DNA from: Streptomyces profundus
Lineage (GTDB): Bacteria; Actinomycetota; Actinomycetes; Streptomycetales; Streptomycetaceae
Direction of reading: 5' to 3'
Length of the DNA stretch: 64,000 nt
Assembly: GCF_020740535.1 (NCBI RefSeq)
Contig: NZ_CP082362.1
Coordinates: forward strand, 1,922,001 to 1,986,000
This document shows positions 42,629-51,332 of the stretch, in pieces; within the stretch, counting starts at the first letter, position 1, and every line of letters starts with the position of its first letter. The position numbers were made by a program, and so were the translations under genes. The notes under the pieces were generated by a model. The model was not told where the DNA came from, did not search any database, and saw nothing but the letters and a program-made list of their open reading frames with translations.

Positions 42629-44749
42629 TCACGGCGCCTCCAGAAAGTCGTCCTCGCCGAGCAACGGCCCCCGGGGGTCGGCGTAGAGCAGCGCCAGCTG
42701 CCTGGACCAGCCGGCCTCGGCGGCGCTGCCAGCCGCGGCCTCGCGCAGCCGCCACAGCGCCGCGGGCAGCCGCCCCGCCTGCCCGGCGCCGCCGACCGCG
42801 CCCGCCACCCCCTGGTGGAAGTCGCCGCACTCCGGATCGCGCTCCGCGATCTCCCGTCGCCACAGGATCACGTTGTACCCGCTGGCCATCACCCGATGCA
42901 GCGCGGCCGGCTCACCACCGCTGGCCGGCGTGTGGCAGAGCACCGGAACGGTGGCCGGATCGCGAGCGATCAGCGGAACCGTCCTGGGCAGCGAACCCGT
43001 GGACTCGGCGTGGCAGTCGAGTATGTCGGGAACCATCCGCCCCTGATGCTGACTGGTCCAGCGGTTGAGCCGCAGCGTGCGCATCTCCTCGCTGTCCTCG
43101 GCGCCCGCCACCGGGTTCGTGCACCGCACCACCACCGGGCGGCGCTCGCCCAGCGTGGGCCCGTCCTGCGCCAGCCGCCACCGCTCCACGGGGAAGCCGA
43201 GCAGGGAGTAGGGCACGGCGACATGCAGCGGCACCGGGCTGCGCGGCTCGTCACCGCGCCGGAACGCCTCGGCCAGCGCCGCCCGCAGCGGTCCTGGCGG
43301 ATCGCCCGGGCCGACCGCCCTGAACTCCTCCGCGATGGAGGTGAGCTGGCCGTCGCCCCTGACGGCACAGACCCGCCAGTCGTAACGGCCCTGCTCCCAG
43401 CCGTGCGGCGTGATCTCCAGCAGCACATGGGAATCCACCTCGCCGGCCCGCTCCTCCGGGAGGTCGAGCAGCTCCCACTCCGTCTCCAGGAGCGGGTCGA
43501 ACCTGGCGGATCGGCGCTGCTGGTCGGCGCGGCGCCGCAGCTGCTCCTCCTCCTCAAGGCCCAGCTGGTTGCGCACCCGGCGCGGCAGGCCCGGCAGTAC
43601 CGCGGCCAGCCGGTGCACCCACTCCCGCAGGGCCTTCTCGGCCTGAGCCGACGCCGGGAAGGGCCGCTCCTCGGTGGCCACGAAGATCGCGTAGCGCAGC
43701 ACCGCCTCCAGCTCGGTGACGCCCTGTCTGAGGTCGTAGAGCAGGCCGAGGCCGTCCCGCCAGGCGCGGGGGGCGGGCAGCGTGCCCCCGTAGGGGCGAC
43801 CACGCACGCGGGTGATCACCTCGGCCAGCTGCTTGGTCGAGACCGGCGGGGGCAGATCGGCGAACAGGCCCAGCAACTCGACGCGTTGGCCTGGGGTGAG
43901 GGCGCCAGGCGCGCCGGCGGTCAGCTCGCTCTGCGCGTCCGTCCAGGTGGTCTCGTCCGAGGCCCCGTCCCGGTGGCGCTCGACGTGGAACGTGTCATGG
44001 GCGTGCAGCACGCGCTGATAGCCGTCGTCGGCGAGCGCGGTGACCGGGCCGACCGGGTCCGGGAGGCTCCGTAACTGGACGACCGAGGTGGCGAGCCCGC
44101 CGTCACTGCCGTCCCTGCGGGCCTTGATCACACCGATCACCTCGCCGCGCGCCAGATCGACCAGCGGCCCGCCGGAGACGCCGGCGAGCATCTCGTCCTC
44201 GTTGCCGAGCCGGAGCAGCCCGTCCCCGCCCATCTGGCCCTTGATGGTGCAGCGCCCGCTGATGTCCTCGAAGGCGCCGGCCACCTCGGTGAAGCCGAAG
44301 AAGGCGACCTCATCGCGGGTGAACACGCGGGCGGTGCGCTCCGTGAGCCAGACGCAGCCCGGGCCGAGAGGGCCTGGCGGCGGCGGTTCGAGCAGCCGGA
44401 CCAGCGCCAGATCGGGGGCCGGCCAGAAGCCGCCGCCGGGCGGCGGCTCCTCGGGCTCGGCCCACTCCACCCGGCCGGCGACCGGGCGGTCCACGCCTTT
44501 GAAGGTCAGCCCCACCTCGCGCCTCCCCTCCCGACCGCCACCCCCGCCCAGGGCCACGTGAGCGCAGGTGAGCACCCACTCGGGAGCGACGAAGAACCCG
44601 CTGCCGCGCGGTGGCGGCGGCGGCTCGCCCTCGGCATACCCGGTCGGCGGCGGATGGATGCGCACGGTGGCGGCGGCGATGAGCGGCGCCAGGGTCTCGA
44701 AGGGGTCCTCACCCACCGGCCGTGCGCCCCCGATGTCCCCCCATGTCAC
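42629..44749 (-). CDS. Trypsin-like protease fused to VMAP-type C-terminal domain
   Basis: 706 residues from GTG 44749, overlapping the preceding gene by 4 bp. Residues about 20-235 are a trypsin-like serine protease with all three catalytic residues: WVLTCAHV (His64), PAPDLALVRL (Asp113) and LAGVSGGPLVD (Ser192). There is no signal peptide, so it works inside the cell. A helical middle region (about 285-425) and a C-terminal VMAP-C-like domain (about 440-706: SHVLLEITPHGWEQGRYDW, VPYSLLGFPVERWRL, ILWRREIAERD) follow. Known vWA-MoxR associated proteins carry such effectors at one end. Activation likely depends on the adjacent ATPase; substrate unknown. Confidence 0.85.
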   Translation of the reverse strand: MTWGDIGGARPVGEDPFETLAPLIAAATVRIHPPPTGYAEGEPPPPPRGSGFFVAPEWVLTCAHVALGGGGGREGRREVGLTFKGVDRPVAGRVEWAEPEEPPPGGGFWPAPDLALVRLLEPPPPGPLGPGCVWLTERTARVFTRDEVAFFGFTEVAGAFEDISGRCTIKGQMGGDGLLRLGNEDEMLAGVSGGPLVDLARGEVIGVIKARRDGSDGGLATSVVQLRSLPDPVGPVTALADDGYQRVLHAHDTFHVERHRDGASDETTWTDAQSELTAGAPGALTPGQRVELLGLFADLPPPVSTKQLAEVITRVRGRPYGGTLPAPRAWRDGLGLLYDLRQGVTELEAVLRYAIFVATEERPFPASAQAEKALREWVHRLAAVLPGLPRRVRNQLGLEEEEQLRRRADQQRRSARFDPLLETEWELLDLPEERAGEVDSHVLLEITPHGWEQGRYDWRVCAVRGDGQLTSIAEEFRAVGPGDPPGPLRAALAEAFRRGDEPRSPVPLHVAVPYSLLGFPVERWRLAQDGPTLGERRPVVVRCTNPVAGAEDSEEMRTLRLNRWTSQHQGRMVPDILDCHAESTGSLPRTVPLIARDPATVPVLCHTPASGGEPAALHRVMASGYNVILWRREIAERDPECGDFHQGVAGAVGGAGQAGRLPAALWRLREAAAGSAAEAGWSRQLALLYADPRGPLLGEDDFLEAP

Positions 44750-45132
44750 GTGGCGTCCCCGGTGGGCCCGACGCCCGGCGTGCCCCGCCAGGTGAGCGTG
44801 ACCGTGATGGCGCCCTTGGCCTCGCCGTCGGCGAGCAGGCCAACGACCTTGCCCGCCTTGGCCGTCAGCTCGATGCCGAAGCTCACGCTGACCTCGTCGG
44901 GGCGGGCGTCCCGCACGCCGTCGGCGACCGAGGCGGCGACGCCGCTGATGAGGTCACGGAAGCTGTCCAGCTGGGCCGCCGCGCGTTGGGCGATGCCCGT
45001 GTCCGTGTAGCCGGAGCCCGAAAAGCCGGAGCGCGGCTGCTGTTCGGGCACCTGGACCTGTTCGGCATCCGAGATCCTGGCCCAGACCGGGGTGCCGTCC
45101 GGCAGGCTGACCCGGGTGACTTCGCTGCTCAT
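44746..45132 (-). CDS. Trypsin-co-occurring small protein (CU044_2847 family)
   Basis: 128 residues. The C-terminal half DEVSVSFGIELTAKAGKVVG then GAITVTLTWR is the signature of the CU044_2847 family, also called trypsin-co-occurring domain 1: two strands with an invariant FGxELxAKAG core. The N-terminus (RVSLPDGTPVWARI) adds a further strand. Its stop overlaps the protease start by 4 bp, so the two are made together. The family is thought to chaperone or restrain the protease; its mechanism is not known. It is the first gene of the leftward vWA-MoxR-VMAP set. Confidence 0.88.
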   Translation of the reverse strand: MSSEVTRVSLPDGTPVWARISDAEQVQVPEQQPRSGFSGSGYTDTGIAQRAAAQLDSFRDLISGVAASVADGVRDARPDEVSVSFGIELTAKAGKVVGLLADGEAKGAITVTLTWRGTPGVGPTGDAT

Positions 45133-45267
45133 GAGACCCCCGTCGCTCCTCGTGTGCAGGCAGGTTACCGGCCGCCACCGACAGTTGCCTATCCTGAGCT
45201 TTCTTTACGCCGCCACCCCGTCATCACGTCCGTAACCGCGTCCCCCTAGTGGAGCTTGGAGCACGCC

Positions 45268-45453
45268 GTGTACTTCACCGACCGAGGCATCGAGGAACTC
45301 GCCCAGCGACGTGGCGAGGAGGAGGTCAGCTTCGACTGGCTCGCCGAGCAGCTGCGCACTTTCGTGGATCTCAACCCGGACTTCGAGGTGCCGATCGAGC
45401 GACTCGCCACCTGGCTGGCCAGGTTGGACGACGAGGACGACGGAGACGACTGA
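45268..45453 (+). CDS. DUF6104-family small acidic protein
   Basis: 61 residues from GTG 45268, chosen because GGAG lies 6 nt upstream and because relatives start with a YFTDRGIEEL segment; a TTG at 45256 is less likely. The sequence YFTDRGIEELAQRRGEEEVS and DFEVPIERLATWLARLDDED matches a short protein conserved across Streptomyces. It is helical, very acidic at the C-terminus, with no membrane segment. Function unknown. It is divergent from the trypsin-co-occurring gene. Confidence 0.85.
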   Translation: MYFTDRGIEELAQRRGEEEVSFDWLAEQLRTFVDLNPDFEVPIERLATWLARLDDEDDGDD

Positions 45454-45604
45454 GGGTCTGAGACGCGGGAGACGAGGAAGACCGGAGCGTAGCTGGGGGC
45501 GCGTCGGAGGACGACAGGCTTGCGCGCCGGTGCGCGCCGGCGCGCACGGTATGAACGCGCAACTGCCCGAACGTCGAGAGCGGTCCCGACCCTTGACGCG
45601 AGCC

Positions 45605-45622
45605 ACACGCGATATATCGTGT
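45605..45622. promoter_or_regulatory. Candidate PadR operator upstream of the DUF4097-PadR operon
   Basis: ACACG (45605-45609) and CGTGT (45618-45622) flank the palindrome CGATATATCG (45610-45619), an AT-rich island in GC-rich DNA 65 bp before the DUF4097 start. ATAT-centred palindromes are common PadR sites, so autoregulation of the operon is likely. Confidence 0.6.
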
Positions 45623-45686
45623 TCCTTGTCGGAAGCGACAGGGACGTGTGTGGCCGGCCGGTGGGCCGTGATCCAAGGGAGGCGCG

Positions 45687-46571
45687 ATGGCGCGGAACGA
45701 CGAGTGGTCCATCGCCGAGCCCAGCGAGCTCTCCTTCTCGGAGGACCCGGTCCAGGTGCTGGAGGTCCGGGTGATGGGCGGCACGGTCAACGTGGTGGGC
45801 ACGGATGAGCCGGTCGCCCGTCTGGAGGTCTCGGCGGTCAGCGGCCCACCGCTGCTGGTCAGCCTGTCGGGCGAGCGCCTGGTCGTGGGCTATCGCGATC
45901 TGCCGTGGCAGGGCTTCCTGCCCTGGCTCTCCCGCCGACGCGCCCCTCGGGAGGCGGTGATCTCCCTCTCAGTGCCGCGCGGTTGCCGGATCGCGCTCGC
46001 CGCGGTCGGCGCCGAGATGATGATCAGCGGCGCCTCGGGCCCCTGCGAGGTCAACACGATCACCGGGGACATCACCCTGGTGGGGCTCAGCGGCCGGGTC
46101 TCCGTCGAGTCGGTCTCCGGGGCCGTCGCGGCCCAGTCGATCACGGGGCCGCTGCGCTTCCACTCCGTCTCCGGGGATCTGACGGCCCTGGAGAGCGGCG
46201 GCCCCAGCCTCAAGGCCGAGTCCGTGAGCGGGAGCCTGGTGGTCGATATCGCCGACGCCGCTCCCCCGCCCGATGTGCGACTCGGCACGATCTCGGGCGA
46301 GTTGGCGGTACGCGTCCCCGAGCAGACGAACGCCGCGATCAGCGGGCAGACGATCACGGGCGCCATCTCCTGCGCGATTCCCGGGATGCGGGTCGGTGGC
46401 TGGCGCCCCAGGCATCTCTCCGCCAGGCTCGGTTCCGGGGCCGGCACGATCAGCTGCTCCTCCGTGTCGGGCCCCGTGGTGCTGCTGCCAGGCCCGGCGG
46501 TGGAGGCGTCCTCGCCCCCCGCCGACGAGGCGCGAGACGACCGCCCCACCACCGCCCGTAAGGATATGTGA
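45687..46571 (+). CDS. DUF4097-family beta-repeat protein
   Basis: 294 residues made largely of short parallel beta repeats of the form GxxxVxSVSGxL: GPCEVNTITGDITLVGLSGR, VSVESVSGAVAAQSITGPLR, LKAESVSGSLVVDI, RLGTISGELAV. This is the DUF4097 solenoid, a right-handed beta-helix-like fold. No signal peptide or membrane segment. The stop is one base before the PadR regulator start, so they are co-transcribed; this pair recurs in streptomycetes. Its role is unknown, possibly envelope-stress related. Confidence 0.88.
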   Translation: MARNDEWSIAEPSELSFSEDPVQVLEVRVMGGTVNVVGTDEPVARLEVSAVSGPPLLVSLSGERLVVGYRDLPWQGFLPWLSRRRAPREAVISLSVPRGCRIALAAVGAEMMISGASGPCEVNTITGDITLVGLSGRVSVESVSGAVAAQSITGPLRFHSVSGDLTALESGGPSLKAESVSGSLVVDIADAAPPPDVRLGTISGELAVRVPEQTNAAISGQTITGAISCAIPGMRVGGWRPRHLSARLGSGAGTISCSSVSGPVVLLPGPAVEASSPPADEARDDRPTTARKDM

Positions 46572-46572
46572 G

Positions 46573-47520
46573 ATGCCTCCTGTCTTCGGCCACGGCCGGC
46601 TCCGCCTCTACCTGCTCAAGCTGCTGGCGGAGGCCCCGAGGCACGGCTATGAGGTGATCCGCCTGCTTGAGGAGCGCTTCCAGGGCCTCTACGCGCCCTC
46701 CGCCGGGACGGTCTACCCCCGGCTGGCGAAGCTGGCCTCCGAGGGCCTGGTCAGCCACACGGAGGAGGGCGGCCGAAAGGTCTACTCGCTGACTCCCGAC
46801 GGCCAGCGGGAGTTGGCCAACCGCCAGCACGAACTGGCCGCGCTGGAACGCGAGTTGGGGGAGTCGCTGGCCGCGCTGGCCGCCGGCATCCGCGAGGATG
46901 TCAGCGGCTCGGCCGAGGAGCTCAGGGAGGAGATCCTCCGCGCCAGGGCCGGCGGCGGCCCCGGGGCGGAGGGCCAGGGCCCCGAGGGCCACCAGGACTG
47001 GCGGCGGCACGCCCGATGGGCCAGGCAGGGGGCCAGGCGGGCGCGCTCCACGGCGCCTCCGGCGTCGGAGGGGCCTGAGGGTCCTGAGGGCGGCCCCGAC
47101 GGGGTCGGCCGGGAGCAGTTCGAGCAGGCCGCCCGCCGCATCCAGGAGCAGGTGCGCTCCCGCGCGAGCGCGGGAGACTGGCCCGGCGCGGTCCGCGCCG
47201 GGTTCGACGGCCTCAGCGGCGAGTTGGGCGGCTGGAGCCGCTGGGTCGAACCGCACGCGCCCTGGCCGGGGGGCTGGTCCCAGCCGCCGGAGGACGAGGC
47301 GCCGCCCACGGCCGAGGACGCCGCCACGGCCCGGGAGGGTGGCGAGCCCCCGGCGGATCCGGCGCGGGCCCTGGAACAGTTGTTGGACAGATTCCGCGAC
47401 GATGTGCGCGACGCCGCCCGCGACCACGGCGTCAGCCAGGAGCAGTTGCGGGAGGCCCGCCGCCATCTCTCGGTGGCCTCGGCCCATCTGGTGGCCATGC
47501 TGCGCTCACCCCGGCCCTGA
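46573..47520 (+). CDS. PadR-family transcriptional regulator
   Basis: 315 residues. The N-terminal winged helix is a textbook PadR domain: GHGRLRLYLLKLLAEAPRHG, YEVIRLLEERFQGLYAPSAG, TVYPRLAKLASEGLV, with the wing GRKVYSLTPDGQREL. A PadR C-terminal helix follows to about residue 130. The rest is unusually long: a Gly/Glu/Pro-rich stretch (about 130-180 and 220-260) and two helical segments (FEQAARRIQEQVRSRA; LEQLLDRFRDDVRDAARDHG). It likely represses its own operon through the palindrome at 45605-45622. Confidence 0.9.
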   Translation: MPPVFGHGRLRLYLLKLLAEAPRHGYEVIRLLEERFQGLYAPSAGTVYPRLAKLASEGLVSHTEEGGRKVYSLTPDGQRELANRQHELAALERELGESLAALAAGIREDVSGSAEELREEILRARAGGGPGAEGQGPEGHQDWRRHARWARQGARRARSTAPPASEGPEGPEGGPDGVGREQFEQAARRIQEQVRSRASAGDWPGAVRAGFDGLSGELGGWSRWVEPHAPWPGGWSQPPEDEAPPTAEDAATAREGGEPPADPARALEQLLDRFRDDVRDAARDHGVSQEQLREARRHLSVASAHLVAMLRSPRP

Positions 47521-47577
47521 CGCCGGCCCCCGCCGCCGTCGGCCCCGCGTGATCGGCCCCGCGCCGGCGGGCCGGCG
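47521..47577. terminator. Possible terminator between convergent PadR and dehydrogenase genes
   Basis: CGCCGGCCC (47521-47529) and GGGCCGGCG (47569-47577) are perfect 9-bp inverted arms separated by 39 nt, filling the space between two convergent stops. The long loop lowers confidence. Confidence 0.4.
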
Positions 47578-47579
47578 GG

Positions 47580-48542
47580 TCAGGGAGTCAGCACGATCTT
47601 CCCGAAGAGGTCACCGCGCTCCATCCGGCCCAGCGCCTCGCCGGCCCGGTCCAGCGGGAGCGTCGAGTCGATCAGCGGGCGCACCCCCTTGGCCTGGCAG
47701 AAGGAGAGCAGCGAGGCCAGCTCCTCCTTGCTGCCCATGGTGCACCCCACCACCCGCAGCTCCAGGAAGAAGACGCGGTTCAGTTCGGCCTCCGGCAGGC
47801 TCTGCCCCGAGGTGGCGCCCGAGATCACCAGGGTGCCACCGGGCCGCAGCGAGCGCACCGAATGCCGCCAGGTGGCGGAGCCCACCGTCTCCAGCACCGC
47901 GTCCACCCGCCGGGGCAGTCGGGCCCCCGGCTCGTAGGCCCCCTCGGCGCCCAGGGCCAACGCCCGTGCCCGCTTGCCCTCGTCCCGGCTGGTGACCAGC
48001 ATCCGCAACCCGGCCGCCGCGCCCAGGATCACCGCCGCCGTGGCCACCCCGCCGCCCGCGCCCTGCACCAACACGCTGTCCCCCGGCCGCACATCGGCCC
48101 GGCTGAAGAGCATCCGGTAGGCCGTCAACCACGCCGTCGGCAGGCAGGCGGCCTCCTCGAAGGACAGCTCGCGCGGCTTGGGCAGCAGATTCCACCGAGG
48201 TACCGTCACATACTCGGCGAACGTCCCCTGGTACCTCTCGGTGAGCAGCGTCCTGCGCTCGTCCGGGCCCACCCCGTGGCCGGTGTCACCGATCACCGAG
48301 TGCAGCACCACCTCGTTCCCCTCCTCGTCCACCCCGGCGGCGTCGCAGCCCAGGATCATCGGCAGCGCGCTCTCGCCCAGGCCGACCCCGCGCAACGACC
48401 ACAGGTCGTGGTGGTTGACCGAGGCCGCCCGCACCCGCACCCGTGCCCAGTTCGGTGCCACCTCGGGAACGGGCCGGTCGCCGAGACGTAGTCCGCTGAG
48501 CGGCTGGTCCTGGTCAAAATGGCTCACATATGCGGCGAACAT
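47580..48542 (-). CDS. Zinc-binding alcohol dehydrogenase family oxidoreductase
   Basis: 320 residues from ATG 48542. It belongs to the medium-chain dehydrogenase/reductase family: an N-terminal GroES-like domain (VRVRAASVNHHDLWSLRGVG, then LGCDAAGVDEEGNEV), then a Rossmann domain with VLVQGAGGGVATAAVIL and LVTSRDEGKRARALALGA. The structural-zinc cysteine quartet of classical alcohol dehydrogenases is absent, which points to the quinone-reductase-like branch that uses NADPH. The substrate is unknown. It is divergent from the acetyltransferase gene. Confidence 0.9.
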   Translation of the reverse strand: MFAAYVSHFDQDQPLSGLRLGDRPVPEVAPNWARVRVRAASVNHHDLWSLRGVGLGESALPMILGCDAAGVDEEGNEVVLHSVIGDTGHGVGPDERRTLLTERYQGTFAEYVTVPRWNLLPKPRELSFEEAACLPTAWLTAYRMLFSRADVRPGDSVLVQGAGGGVATAAVILGAAAGLRMLVTSRDEGKRARALALGAEGAYEPGARLPRRVDAVLETVGSATWRHSVRSLRPGGTLVISGATSGQSLPEAELNRVFFLELRVVGCTMGSKEELASLLSFCQAKGVRPLIDSTLPLDRAGEALGRMERGDLFGKIVLTP

Positions 48543-48670
48543 GCCGCGCACGCTAGCCGGGTCACCGCCCAGGGGCCACCCCACCCACCGCATGTTCCAT
48601 ACAGAACCGCACGGTCCCATTCCCGAAGCGGTCCTGAGGTGGAAAGATGAATCTTTTCGGGGAGGTTGAC

Positions 48671-49213
48671 ATGGGGACGTTGTTCATTCGCCGGCTCAGC
48701 AGATGGCAGGCCGAGACGGAGCGCGAGCAGCTCGGTGATCTGTATGCCGCCGCCTCGCGTGACGACATCCCGGGCGCGCCGCCGGATCGGGCGGCCTTTC
48801 TGCGCCGCTTCGTCGACTTCGAGGTGCAGCAGCCGGATTTCGATCTGGTGCTGGCGGGCGATCCACAGCCGGCCGGCTATGCCTATGGCTTCGTCGCCGA
48901 GCAGTACGGCTCATGGTGGCCGGGATTCCGCGAGGAGGCGCGGGATCTGCCTCAACTGGCCGACTCCCGCCGCGTGTTCGTGGTCTCCGGGCTGCTGGTG
49001 CACCCGCGGCGGCGGCGCCAGGGGCTGGCCGGACGGCTGCTGCGCGAGCTGCTCTCCCGGGGCACGGCCTCCGTGGCGCTGGCGCTGATCGAGCCGGACA
49101 ACGTCGCGGGGCAGACCACGGCACAGTCCCAGGGGTGGAGCAAGTCGGGCCAGCTGACCCCGGTGGACGGCACCCCCCTGGGCGCCTGGACCATCCCGCT
49201 GACCGGCGGCTGA
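48671..49213 (+). CDS. GNAT N-acetyltransferase
   Basis: 180 residues from ATG 48671, chosen for GGGGAGG about 5 nt upstream; an ATG at 48647 would add eight residues. The acetyl-CoA binding region is VFVVSGLLVHPRRRRQGLAG followed by RLLRELLSRG at about residues 105-133, and SVALALIEPDNVAGQT is the next strand. The N-terminal half is acidic and probably shapes the acceptor site. Acceptor unknown. Confidence 0.85.
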   Translation: MGTLFIRRLSRWQAETEREQLGDLYAAASRDDIPGAPPDRAAFLRRFVDFEVQQPDFDLVLAGDPQPAGYAYGFVAEQYGSWWPGFREEARDLPQLADSRRVFVVSGLLVHPRRRRQGLAGRLLRELLSRGTASVALALIEPDNVAGQTTAQSQGWSKSGQLTPVDGTPLGAWTIPLTGG

Positions 49214-49261
49214 CCCCAGACGGCCGATCCCGGGCCCGCCCGGCGACGGCCGCCGTTACGA

Positions 49262-49288
49262 CGGCCCGCGCCGCGACGGCGCGGGCCG
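49262..49288. terminator. Bidirectional terminator between convergent genes
   Basis: CGGCCCGCGCC (49262-49272) and GGCGCGGGCCG (49278-49288) form a perfect 11-bp stem with a 5-nt loop, between the acetyltransferase and the ABC ATPase genes that face each other. Confidence 0.75.
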
Positions 49289-49308
49289 GCCACGGCACGG
49301 CGGCGGCT

Positions 49309-49340
49309 CGCCGGAACGTCCAAACGCCGGAACGTCCAAA
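49309..49340. repeat. Tandem duplication of a 16-bp unit
   Basis: CGCCGGAACGTCCAAA occurs twice in direct succession (49309-49324, 49325-49340), followed by the related CGTCCGAACGTC. It lies in the gap between two convergent genes, behind the hairpin at 49262-49288. Confidence 0.85.
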
Positions 49341-49383
49341 CGTCCGAACGTCGCGGCGTCGCCGCCTCAGCGCACCCCGGGGT

Positions 49384-50265
49384 TCAGAGGACCTTGGACA
49401 GGAACGCGCGGGTGCGTTCCTCGCGGGGATCGCCCAGCACATCGCGCGGGGCGCCCGTCTCCACGACCGCGCCCTCGTCCATGAAGACCAGGCTGTCGCC
49501 CACCTCACGGGCGAAGCCCATCTCATGGGTGACCACGATCATGGTCATGCCGGACTCGGCGAGCTTGCGCATCACGTCCAGCACCTCGCCGACCAGCTCG
49601 GGGTCGAGCGCCGACGTCGGCTCGTCGAAGAGCATCAGCTTCGGCTCCATCGCCAACGCGCGGGCGATGGCGACCCGTTGCTGCTGCCCGCCGGAGAGCT
49701 GCGCCGGGTAGTTCAGCATCCGGTCGGACAGGCCCACGCTGGTCAGCAGCAGCGCGGCGCGTTCCCTGGCCTCCGCCTTGGGCACCCGCTTGACCTGGAC
49801 CGGCGCCTCCATCACGTTCTCCAGGGCGGTCATGTGCGGGAAGAGGTTGAAGCGCTGGAAGACCATGCCGATATCGCGGCGCTGCTGGGCGACCTCGCGT
49901 TCCCGCATCTCGTAGAGCTTGTCCCCGCGCTGCCGGTACCCAACCAACTCGCCGTCCACCCAGAGCCGGCCGGCGTTGATCTTCTCCAGGTGGTTGACGC
50001 AGCGCAGCAGGGTCGACTTGCCGGACCCCGAGGGGCCCACCACGCAGGAGACCTCGCCGAAGGCGACTTCCAGATCGATGCCCTTGAGGACCTCGACCAC
50101 GCCGAAGCGCTTGTGCACCCGCTCGGCCTTGACCATCGGATGGTCGGACGCCGGCTCGCCGGGCTTCGCGAGGTCGACCACCGTGGCGTCGACGGTCGGT
50201 CGCTCGGCCAGGGCCGGGTCGGATGCCGGCCGCTCGGACGCCGCTTCGTCGGACATCGCGTTCAC
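49384..50265 (-). CDS. Polar amino acid ABC transporter, ATP-binding protein
   Basis: 293 residues from GTG 50265. Walker A is [20 protein letters not shown], the signature is [20 protein letters not shown], and Walker B is [16 protein letters not shown]; the N-terminal 45 residues are a poorly conserved extension. It matches the glutamine/glutamate (GlnQ/GluA) branch. Its start overlaps the permease stop in a GTGA sequence. With the permease and lipoprotein it forms one importer; ATP hydrolysis drives uptake. Confidence 0.93.
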   Translation of the reverse strand: MNAMSDEAASERPASDPALAERPTVDATVVDLAKPGEPASDHPMVKAERVHKRFGVVEVLKGIDLEVAFGEVSCVVGPSGSGKSTLLRCVNHLEKINAGRLWVDGELVGYRQRGDKLYEMREREVAQQRRDIGMVFQRFNLFPHMTALENVMEAPVQVKRVPKAEARERAALLLTSVGLSDRMLNYPAQLSGGQQQRVAIARALAMEPKLMLFDEPTSALDPELVGEVLDVMRKLAESGMTMIVVTHEMGFAREVGDSLVFMDEGAVVETGAPRDVLGDPREERTRAFLSKVL

Positions 50266-51287
50266 CCTCCACTCGCGTCAGAGCCGCCGGAGCCGCCGGA
50301 GCCACCGGAATCGCCCGAGCCGCCGGCCGGGCCGGTGGGACTCTTGGTGCGGAAGCTGGTCAGCTGGGTGCGCACCCGGTGCCAGGCGGTGGGCGACCGC
50401 TCCTGCTGGCTGCCCTTGGCGAAGTGCCGTTCCAGGTAGTACTGACCGATGCTGAACACCGTGGTGAGCACCAAGTACCAGGCGGTGACCACCAGCAGCA
50501 TTTCCATGACCGCGAGGTTTCGGGAACTGATGGTATTGCCGGCGCGGAACAGTTCGTTGTACTGGATCGCGTAGACCAGCGACGAGGTCTTCAGCATGTT
50601 GATGAACTCGTTGCCGGTGGGCGGGATGATCACCCGCATCGCCTGCGGGAGCACGATCCGGCGCAACGTCTTGCCGTTGTTCATCCCGAGCGCGTGCGCC
50701 GCCTCGGTCTGCCCACGGTCGACTGACTGGATGCCGGCCCTGGCGATCTCCGCCATATAGGCGGCCTCGTTGAGCCCAAGGCCCAGCAGCGCGGCGAGGA
50801 ACGGCGTCATGACGTCGTTCATCTCGTCCTTGTAGAACCCGAGGTTCACCGTGTCGAAGATGTACGACAGGTTGTACCAGAGGAACAGCTGCACCAGCAC
50901 CGGAGTGCCCCGGAAGAACCAGATATAGCCCCAGGCCACGCTGGAGAGCACCGGGTTGGCGGAGAGCCGCATCACGGCCAGGATCACGCCGAGGACCACG
51001 CCCAGGAGCATGGCGAGCAGCGTGATCCAGAGCGTCTTGCCGGCGCCCTCGACGATGGTGTCGTAGGTGAGGTACTCCCCCACCACATCCCAGTTGATCT
51101 TGGCCTGGACGAAGGCCCACACCACCGCGCCGAGCAGCGCCAGCACGATGACGGCGCCGATCCACCGTCCCCAGTGCCGCACCGGGATGGCGACGATGTC
51201 CTCGGGCGGCACCTCGGCCGCCGACTCATCGACGGCCGGGGGCTCGTCCTTCGAGGCGGGGGACGGTGGCTCGCGGAAGTCTGACAC
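50262..51287 (-). CDS. Polar amino acid ABC transporter, permease
   Basis: 341 residues from GTG 51287. A cytoplasmic acidic N-terminus (about 1-45) precedes a first helix ([20 protein letters not shown]) and a HisM-type domain with about five helices ([38 protein letters not shown]). The EAA coupling loop is [20 protein letters not shown]. The tail is a Gly/Ser-rich repeat ([14 protein letters not shown]). A single permease gene suggests a homodimeric channel. Confidence 0.92.
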   Translation of the reverse strand: MSDFREPPSPASKDEPPAVDESAAEVPPEDIVAIPVRHWGRWIGAVIVLALLGAVVWAFVQAKINWDVVGEYLTYDTIVEGAGKTLWITLLAMLLGVVLGVILAVMRLSANPVLSSVAWGYIWFFRGTPVLVQLFLWYNLSYIFDTVNLGFYKDEMNDVMTPFLAALLGLGLNEAAYMAEIARAGIQSVDRGQTEAAHALGMNNGKTLRRIVLPQAMRVIIPPTGNEFINMLKTSSLVYAIQYNELFRAGNTISSRNLAVMEMLLVVTAWYLVLTTVFSIGQYYLERHFAKGSQQERSPTAWHRVRTQLTSFRTKSPTGPAGGSGDSGGSGGSGGSDASGG

Positions 51288-51332
51288 GAAGATCGCCCTC
51301 GCTGACTGTCGCTGCTGACGGGTGCCGCTGGA

